Of a DNA stretch of 8,409 nucleotides, positions 1 to 4,308 are shown piece after piece (position 1 is the stretch's first letter; the number at the start of each line of letters is the position of its first letter). The stretch spans positions 1 through 8,409 of the forward strand of contig JAIROD010000217.1 of NCBI GenBank assembly GCA_031257725.1. The letters are read 5' to 3'. The position numbers and the translations under genes were made by a program. This DNA comes from Planctomycetaceae bacterium. Its GTDB lineage: Bacteria > Planctomycetota > Planctomycetia > Pirellulales > Thermoguttaceae. The notes beneath the pieces were generated by a model, which was given only the letters and a program-made list of their open reading frames with translations, ran no database searches and had not been told where the DNA came from.

Positions 1-188
1 GTCGCGCCGGTTGAGTCGTCATTGACACCAACAGGTAATCTCCTCATAAAATATTTTATTATTGAATCAATACACAGTAGGCGAGGCAAACCTTCTGGTA
101 TCAATTATTACTCAACCGGTGCGACCCTTCAGCGAAGGGATCGCCTACCTCACCGCCTTCTTGCCGTTTACCGGAGTAAGTCGGCAAG
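1..188. repeat. Composite palindromic intergenic repeat at the window edge
   Basis: No gene is visible here. Positions 1-16 (GTCGCGCCGGTTGAGT) pair with 110-125, with one G-T wobble. The right arm runs straight into a second hairpin at 121-144 (GCGACCCTTC, loop AGC, then GAAGGG-A-TCGC). A third hairpin is formed by CTTGCCG at 160-166 and CGGCAAG at 182-188. Positions 77-84 (GTAGGCGA) can also pair with 141-148, so alternative folds exist. The arrangement looks like an intergenic repeat or non-autonomous mobile element; it may be cut by the left edge of the window. No promoter or RNA family is recognised. Confidence 0.55.
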
Positions 189-202
189 TACGCTTTTGAA
201 AA

Positions 203-358
203 TTCCACTGATATATTACAAAAAAGGAACAATAAGGTAATAAGGTTTGTTGTTGTTTATTTTCATGCTACTGAGGTTGTTTAGTTAAGAAAATAAGGTG
301 AAAATAAGGTTTGTTAAAGCAATCCACTACGTTTTCGCAAATTCCGCTGATATATTAC
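203..358 (+). repeat. AATAAGGT-bearing intergenic repeat, left copy (inverted partner at 8230-8382)
   Basis: The element starts and ends with TTCCRCTGATATATTAC (203-219 and 342-358). Between these are two tandem pairs of AATAAGG (231 and 239; 292 and 303). Positions 221-248 are a perfect 28-base reverse complement of 8355-8382, and the block at 284-312 (GTTAAGAAAATAAGGT...) matches the reverse complement of the block around 8277-8306 with one base difference in spacing. The TGCTACTRAG motif between the two pairs is also shared. The two copies are therefore diverged members of one non-coding repeat family placed in opposite orientation around the gene cluster. Function is unknown. Confidence 0.7.
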
Positions 359-360
359 GT

Positions 361-600
361 AATTATTCAGTAGATTGATCATTCGATGGTAGGCAACCTT
401 TCGCCGAAAGGTTGCGTTGCCGCTAGGCAACAGTGAATCAGATTCGATTGGGCAATTGGCGTTTCCGACCGGTTTGGAAACCGATTGCCAGCGGGAAACA
501 GGGGCAAGTCGGCTATTGCCGACGCAACCGCTCGGCGAGCGGTTGCCTACCTCTTGATTATTGGACTGATGATAAATAATAGGATCGCTACTGAATAGTT
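361..600. repeat. Hairpin-packed MITE-like element bounded by inverted repeats
   Basis: The ends are AATTATTCAGTAG (361-373) and CTACTGAATAGTT (588-600), inverted with one mismatch. Inside, GGTAGGCAACC (389-399) is perfectly inverted at 541-551. Four local hairpins fill the interior: 393-415 (10-bp stem, loop GCC), 451-489 (GGCAAT/ATTGCC plus GTTTCC/GGAAAC), 508-523 (GTCGGC, loop TATT) and 524-546 (10-bp stem, loop GGC). No coding sequence is present. No target-site duplication could be seen directly beside the ends. It resembles a non-autonomous mobile or structural element; the family is not recognised. Confidence 0.6.
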
Positions 601-610
601 AAAAAAAATA

Positions 611-627
611 TTCCACTGATATATTAC
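611..627 (+). repeat. Third plus-strand copy of TTCCACTGATATATTAC
   Basis: This 17-base motif is identical to 203-219 and differs by one base from 342-358. An inverted copy with one mismatch lies at 8230-8246. Here it stands alone just after the hairpin element at 361-600, without the AATAAGGT blocks. The stretch from 628 to about 795 contains nothing else that could be assigned. Confidence 0.6.
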
Positions 628-813
628 GAAATAACCTATCCTTGTTGATTATAGTATAGAAGCCCCCTATTGCATTTCCGTTATCTTATCATAAAATAAC
701 AAAAATTAGACAAATTAGATCGCAAGTTTTTGCTCTCATGCTTCCAAATACGACCCGGTTCGCCGGTTGGAATTTATGAATAATTACCCAGTAATACATT
801 GCGTTTCCCGAAA

Positions 814-939
814 GGGAACGTTATGCACTGGGCTTGCGAGTTTCGGGGTGTGCGCTTTTGCGCTTGCTTTGCTGTGTCGTATGCGCGGCTAGTTCAGTCG
901 TATGAATGGGAAACTCGTTTGGAGCAACGTAGCGTTCCC
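814..939. repeat. GC-richer imperfect palindrome upstream of the small HTH-like gene
   Basis: GGGAACG (814-820) pairs with CGTTCCC (933-939). Nested inside, CGAGTTTC (837-844) pairs with GAAACTCG (910-917), and a small GCGC-TTTT-GCGC hairpin sits at 852-863. The base composition is richer in G and C than the surroundings, and this region is open in several frames by chance. It could be a structured leader, a repeat or the end of a mobile cassette that carries the gene at 992; nothing in the sequence decides between these. Confidence 0.45.
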
Positions 940-991
940 GTTTTTGCGCTGCGTTTCTTTCGATTTGTTTTTCGTAACCACAAAAGAAACG

Positions 992-1363
992 ATGCCATCT
1001 TCTGACCCTCTCTCTTATTTTCAACAAATTACTGACAATCAACAAGCCATTTTGCAAGAATTGCAGGCAATTCATTCAACACTTAAAAAGCAAAACAGCA
1101 ATAAGCAAATACGCCGAACTTCGAGAGTCAATTCTTTTGTTGCAGAATTGATAACAAAAAATCCGTATCAAAACTGGACAGCAGAATCACTTGCCAAAAT
1201 GATTGGTAACGGTTGTACGGCATCTGCGGTAAAAAAAACGGCATATTGGAAAGCCTATCGAAAAACACGCCAAACCACCCCAAAAAATCACCGTCTAACT
1301 GGCGTCGCTTACGATAATACTAATGAAATCGACGAAAGCATCGATCGTAAAACGGGAAAATAG
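992..1363 (+). CDS. Small coiled-coil / helix-turn-helix-like protein, unknown function
   Basis: The product has 123 residues and no signal peptide, so it is probably cytoplasmic. Residues about 6-34 are rich in Q, L and I and look like a short coiled coil; a basic patch RR follows at 41-42. Residues about 46-93 form a compact helical segment (W62-T-A-E-S-L-A-K-M-I-G, then C75-T-A-S-A-V-K-K-T and Y85-W-K-A-Y-R) with the spacing of a helix-turn-helix, which suggests DNA binding. The tail is polar and acidic. The frame is open back to an ATG at 902, but that extension translates a palindromic repeat, so the ATG at 992 is preferred; neither start has a good Shine-Dalgarno sequence. It is the only non-exported product here. 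A regulator or element-encoded DNA-binding protein is possible; I do not recognise the family. Confidence 0.6.
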   Translation: MPSSDPLSYFQQITDNQQAILQELQAIHSTLKKQNSNKQIRRTSRVNSFVAELITKNPYQNWTAESLAKMIGNGCTASAVKKTAYWKAYRKTRQTTPKNHRLTGVAYDNTNEIDESIDRKTGK

Positions 1364-1384
1364 GTTGCGTTTTTTTTCCCGTTT
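1350..1384 (+). terminator. Terminator-like hairpin overlapping the stop codon
   Basis: AAACGGGAAAA (1350-1360) is perfectly inverted as TTTTCCCGTTT (1374-1384), with a 13-base loop that contains the TAG stop of the upstream gene and a T run. A/T-rich sequence with further T runs follows. It probably ends transcription of the gene at 992. The CGGGAAA..AGGTTGCGTT part of this region recurs at 1429-1447. Confidence 0.5.
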
Positions 1385-1458
1385 ATTATTTTTTATTGTC
1401 TGTATTTTCAAATCTATCTTGTCAATTTCGGGAAATCAGGTTGCGTTATTATAAAAGG

Positions 1459-1668
1459 GTAGTAGGAGTTTTTTTATTGCAAAGATTGTAAGTATGCAGC
1501 CTTCTACCATAAGTATCTGTGCTTTCTAAATAAATTTCGGTAACCTCCATCAGGTTATCTATCAGAAAGCTGACCTTTAAACCTTATAAGCCAATAAATT
1601 TTTAAAGTGCATTTATAGCCAACTTTGCTATTTATTTGCTATTATCAGAAACATGTGTAGATATTTAT
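1459..1668 (+). promoter_or_regulatory. Conserved leader element, copy 1 (upstream of the C39-like gene)
   Basis: Three blocks recur in the same order upstream of the next gene: TTTTTTTATTGCA (1469-1481), CCATAAGTATCT (1507-1518) and ATGTGTAGATATTTAT (1653-1668). Positions 1509-1522 can pair with 1655-1668 over 14 bp. Compared with copy 2, three stem bases differ, and each keeps pairing as G-U or U-G, which favours a structured RNA. The loop is 132 bases here against 25 in copy 2. It holds a second nested fold: GCTTTCT (1521-1527) with AGAAAGC (1564-1570), enclosing GGTAACC (1539-1545) with GGTTATC (1553-1559). GGTAGTAGG (1459-1467) may also pair with CCTTCTACC (1500-1508). The element ends 42 bases before the start codon. 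It is not a riboswitch class I recognise. Confidence 0.55.
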
Positions 1669-1710
1669 GTCGTTAAAATTTTTCAAAAATTCAACTTTCT
1701 AAAAAACACT

Positions 1711-2571
1711 ATGAAACGTCAATGGATCAACATTTTTTTTAGTCTCATACTTGTTACCGTTTTTACCCCGATTTGTCTTGCGGGTGAAAAAGATATTCCA
1801 GAAGCGCGCAGAATGCCGCGTATGCGACAACCTGATAATTACACATGTGGACCAACATCCGCTGCAATGGTATTAAACTATTATGGCAAACAAGTTAGTA
1901 TTGGTACGATGAGATCAAAATGTAGAACGAATTATTTTTCAATTCCGGGAACATATATTACTCTCATCAAAACATCTGAGGCGGGATATACTGATCCAAA
2001 TCATTTACGGGATGCCCTAAACGAATATATTCCAGTTACCAAAAAAGAAAAAGCGTCGGCTCAAGACATAGCAGATGCCATCTCTGGTAATAAACCTGTT
2101 ATTGTACTTGTACGTAGCGGAATCCTATTCCATTACTATGTGATAGTTGGTTACAAAACAGATGCTAACGGTCAGGTTACTCATTGGAAAATGATTGACA
2201 CAAATGGTACAGAACCGCAATATATTCACCGTTCTACTTTTGAAAAATCATGGAATCTCAGCCCTTGTGATTATTTAACAGGTAGTGACAGTACAAGATT
2301 AAAATGTTCGGCGTGTAAAGGCGATGGAAAGGCTTGGACAAAGTGTGTAGCTTGTTCAGGAACAGGATGGTGGTCTACTACATTATTTGGTAGAAAGATG
2401 AAGACCAAATGTCCTACGTGTAGTGGAAGAGGAAGATGGTCGGGACCTTGTCCCGCTTGTTTGGGGCAAGGAAAATTTCGCGATTTTATTTTGGATGCAG
2501 CCGGGCTAGTTATAAAACCACGAACGATCTTCGTTCCTAACAACCCGGCACCAGCAGGTACCTTGAGATAA
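1711..2571 (+). CDS. Exported C39-like cysteine peptidase with C-terminal DnaJ-type cysteine-rich domain
   Basis: The product has 286 residues from this ATG. Residues 1-24 are a signal peptide (K2-R3, hydrophobic 6-24, likely cut after CLA24), so it acts outside the cytoplasm. Residues about 36-180 resemble bacteriocin-processing C39 or C39-like peptidases: Q40 and C46 in QPDNYTCGPTSAA, H141 in FHYYVIVGY and D163 in MIDTNG give the expected Gln/Cys/His/Asp set. Residues 199-254 carry four CxxCxGxG repeats (199-206, 212-219, 234-241, 247-254), as in the zinc-binding domain of DnaJ, but there is no J domain. The frame extends upstream to a TTG at 1636, but that stretch is the conserved leader block, so 1711 is chosen; no Shine-Dalgarno sequence is seen. 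Substrate is unknown. The cysteine repeats may bind zinc or an unfolded substrate. Confidence 0.8.
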   Translation: MKRQWINIFFSLILVTVFTPICLAGEKDIPEARRMPRMRQPDNYTCGPTSAAMVLNYYGKQVSIGTMRSKCRTNYFSIPGTYITLIKTSEAGYTDPNHLRDALNEYIPVTKKEKASAQDIADAISGNKPVIVLVRSGILFHYYVIVGYKTDANGQVTHWKMIDTNGTEPQYIHRSTFEKSWNLSPCDYLTGSDSTRLKCSACKGDGKAWTKCVACSGTGWWSTTLFGRKMKTKCPTCSGRGRWSGPCPACLGQGKFRDFILDAAGLVIKPRTIFVPNNPAPAGTLR

Positions 2572-2586
2572 AATACAAATAATTAA

Positions 2587-2689
2587 GGAGAGCGAGGTTT
2601 TTTTATTGCATCAATCGTTAGATGCATCCCTCTGCCATAAGTATCTACACTTTGTTCAATAAACTTCAGTAAAATGTGTAGATATTTAT
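2587..2689 (+). promoter_or_regulatory. Conserved leader element, copy 2 (upstream of the DUF1036-like gene)
   Basis: This is the shorter copy of the element at 1459-1668. It has TTTTTTTATTGCA (2598-2610), CCATAAGTATCT (2635-2646) and ATGTGTAGATATTTAT (2674-2689). A 14-bp stem forms between 2637-2650 and 2676-2689 with one G-T wobble and a 25-base loop. A smaller stem TGCATC (2608-2613) / GATGCA (2621-2626) lies upstream. It ends 68 bases before the next start codon. Conservation in sequence and pairing suggests that the two downstream genes share a regulatory RNA leader or operator; the ligand or factor is unknown. Confidence 0.55.
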
Positions 2690-2757
2690 TAAGTTTTTAA
2701 CGTTGAAATCGCTGTTGATTTCAATTACTTTAACCAATTAACAAATGGAGAAAAAAT

Positions 2758-3444
2758 ATGGCTAGAAATGTAATTACACTAAAAAATTTGATCGTGCTAT
2801 TGCTTACTTTGATTTCCACAATAAGCACTGCCGAACAAATTTTCGCGCAGACGAATGGACATTATAATAATGGGTTGATAGGAAATTATGATAATGGTAA
2901 GGTGCTACAAGCTCGTCGTGTAAAATTTGTCAATAACGAAAAAAAAGAAATTCGTGTTGCAATCTCCGCAGGACGTAGTGTTACAAGAGGCATAGACTGG
3001 GATAGAAAAGGTTATTACGAATTTGTGGTGGTTGGTTGGTACATAATAAAGCCTGGAGAAACCAGATTTCTGGATTGTGGCCACGGTCACTATTTTTATT
3101 TCACGATTAATGATGAAAAGATTAATAAATTCATTACAAAGGACAGTCTACCTTTCGCGGTTCATCCCCAAGACCGTTTTTTGATGATAGGAAAATCAGA
3201 AAACAGTAATGATAATCCGATGTGGGTTCGAGTTGTTGGATGGCCAATATGGTATGACAAAATTTATTGGGGTGATCCACAAGGAGGTAAGGATTATAGT
3301 AAAAATGCCACCGATATGGATTGGGAGGATATGGAAAAACAAGGGTGGAAGTCACGCATATTCATTAAAGTCGACCTCGACCGTGGGCAATCAGTTAAAT
3401 TCGAAAATGATAGAGTCATGATAGTGGGGAAAAGTGTCTTTTGA
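2758..3444 (+). CDS. Exported protein with DUF1036-like domain
   Basis: The product has 228 residues. Residues 1-30 are a signal peptide (R3, K9, hydrophobic 11-22, likely cut after STA25 or IFA30). GGAG at 2747-2750 lies 7 bases before the ATG, a good ribosome binding site. After the signal, about residues 51-120 read like DUF1036: VKFVNN, then RVAISAG, then VVGWYIIKPGETRFLDCG followed by HYFYFTIND. This matches the family pattern of a conserved Asn, a VAI strand, a GW..I.PG(E/C) turn and an aromatic YYYF strand. The match is from memory of the family pattern and is tentative. The second half, with many Trp residues (W172 region: WPIWYDKIYWG and MDWEDMEKQGW), is unassigned. Only one cysteine remains after the signal. 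It lies between the two protease-type genes, so a substrate, inhibitor or sensor role is possible but unproven. Confidence 0.7.
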   Translation: MARNVITLKNLIVLLLTLISTISTAEQIFAQTNGHYNNGLIGNYDNGKVLQARRVKFVNNEKKEIRVAISAGRSVTRGIDWDRKGYYEFVVVGWYIIKPGETRFLDCGHGHYFYFTINDEKINKFITKDSLPFAVHPQDRFLMIGKSENSNDNPMWVRVVGWPIWYDKIYWGDPQGGKDYSKNATDMDWEDMEKQGWKSRIFIKVDLDRGQSVKFENDRVMIVGKSVF

Positions 3445-3466
3445 GAAATGACTATCGAATTCGCAA

Positions 3467-3506
3467 ATGGTCGCATTTTTCAACGACCATAGTAGCCAGA
3501 GCTACT
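3467..3506 (+). terminator. Tandem hairpins, possible terminator
   Basis: ATGGTCG (3467-3473) pairs with CGACCAT (3484-3490) around a T-rich 10-base loop. It is followed at once by AGTAGC (3491-3496), loop CAGA, GCTACT (3501-3506), and then a run of A and T. It lies 23 bases after the stop of the 228-residue gene and could end its transcript; the tail is AT-rich rather than a clean T tract. Confidence 0.4.
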
Positions 3507-3725
3507 TTAATTATAATTATAAAAATTAGCTCATTATGTTTTTTAACATGAGGTTTTGCTTCTCATTTGTAACTATTCAGTAGCATGTAACTCCAATGCA
3601 ATCGTTCATGACAGGTCGGCGACAGGTGTTGTAATAGTCCCGATTGTTTCATATTTTGGGGGCAATATATCACAACGGATATTTCGTAACTGTTTTCAGC
3701 ATATTTTGTTGTGTCATGTGTTATG

Positions 3726-4110
3726 GGGAGCGTTTTTCAAAAAGGGGTCGTTTTGTTTAGCGATTTTATATTTATAACCAGCATTGAACTCTCTAACGCC
3801 TTTAGGCGTTCACCGTGAATAACCGCTGGTTTCAACCGGCGGTAACGGACACACCACCCGCCAACAACCCCTTTAGGGGTTGCCCAAATGACTTCAAAAA
3901 AACATGGTGGTGAATTGGTTGTTCGCTATTTTTTAGGACAACCCCTAACGGGGTTGAGTTTTGTTGATGTCTTTTCCGCCGGTTGAAACCGGCGGTTATT
4001 CACGGTAAACGCCTACGGCGTTGATTTCGCCTAAGTTCATTAAGCAGCAGAATAGATACAACGATTGTCCAGTTTGACCACTTTTCGACCCCTTTTTGAA
4101 AAACGCTCCC
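3726..4110. mobile_element. Non-autonomous insertion (MITE) with 25-bp perfect inverted ends and 9-bp target duplication
   Basis: Positions 3726-3750, beginning GGGAGCGTTTTTC, are a perfect 25-base reverse complement of 4086-4110. Directly outside both ends lies the same 9-base direct repeat TGTGTTATG (3717-3725 and 4111-4119), the expected target-site duplication. The element is 385 bp and encodes no transposase, so it must have been mobilised by one encoded elsewhere. Several insertion-sequence families make 9-bp duplications, so the duplication length alone does not name the parent. The interior is largely a long palindrome (3795-4022). Confidence 0.85.
3795..4022. repeat. Long nested palindrome inside the MITE
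   Basis: Positions 3795-3841 are inverted at 3976-4022 with only a few differences (shared core ACCGTGAATAACCG and GGTTTCAACCGGCGG). Each arm contains its own small hairpin: AACGCC/GGCGTT at 3795-3810 and again at 4008-4022. The centre holds two more, CAACCCCT/AGGGGTTG at 3865-3882 and CAACCCC/GGGGTTG at 3939-3956. The whole could form a cruciform in DNA or a very stable RNA hairpin. It may be part of the MITE or a separate palindrome that inserted in it; no duplication is seen at its own ends. Confidence 0.7.
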
Positions 4111-4308
4111 TGTGTTATGTCCGAACAAAACTCAACCCCTTTTAGGGGTTGTCATAAAAACATCAATCACTTATCAAATTCAATTTGTCAAACGCAAAAG
4201 GTACGATTGAATAGTTACAAATAAGTTTTTCTACGTCGAAATTATTGTCAATTTCAACCATTCAGCCATTCAACCTAATTGAATTAATAGTGTGTTTTAA
4301 ATAAACCA

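Larger units (their letters stand above)
3565..4220. repeat. Outer repeat region bounded by ATTTGTAACTATTCA inverted repeats
   Basis: CATTTGTAACTATTCAG begins at about 3564 and its inverted form, TGAATAGTTACAAATAAG, lies at 4208-4225. The motif AACTATTCAGTAG (3571-3583) is the same as the ends of the element at 361-600. The stretch has no convincing gene. It contains the mobile element at 3726-4110 and, to its right, another hairpin CAACCCCT (4133-4140) / AGGGGTTG (4144-4151). It reads as an older repeat unit into which a younger element inserted. Confidence 0.4.

Noticed and set aside
22..240. 72-codon open frame on the + strand
   Set aside because: It runs through several hairpins and the AATAAGGT repeat, has no ribosome binding site, and its translation has no protein-like pattern.
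203..358. CRISPR array suggested by short repeats
   Set aside because: Repeats are 8-17 bases with irregular spacing and no uniform spacers, and no cas genes are present, although CHAT proteins occur in some CRISPR systems.
902..991. Upstream start for the HTH-like gene
   Set aside because: The extra 30 residues come from the inverted repeat and add nothing domain-like; the ATG at 992 begins the polar coiled-coil segment.
799..1005. 68-codon open frame (+) and an 84-codon frame on the minus strand at 821-1075
   Set aside because: Both overlap the palindrome at 814-939, where GC-richer sequence lacks stops in several frames. The minus frame also overlaps the better-supported gene at 992. A conserved small protein cannot be fully excluded without a search.
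1636..1710. TTG start for the C39-like peptidase
   Set aside because: This stretch contains the conserved non-coding leader block (1653-1668), and the signal peptide begins properly at the ATG at 1711.
2305..2472. DnaJ co-chaperone annotation for the C39-like gene
   Set aside because: Only the cysteine-rich repeats are shared; there is no J domain with HPD and no C-terminal DnaJ domain, and the protein is exported.
3556..3777. 73-codon open frame between the DUF1036-like and CHAT genes
   Set aside because: It crosses the target duplication and the terminal inverted repeat of the MITE, so it cannot be one ancestral gene; no ribosome binding site.
4279..4302. Promoter TTGAAT followed by an AT-rich -10 before the CHAT gene
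   Set aside because: The -10 is poor, and in such AT-rich sequence a match of this quality is expected by chance.
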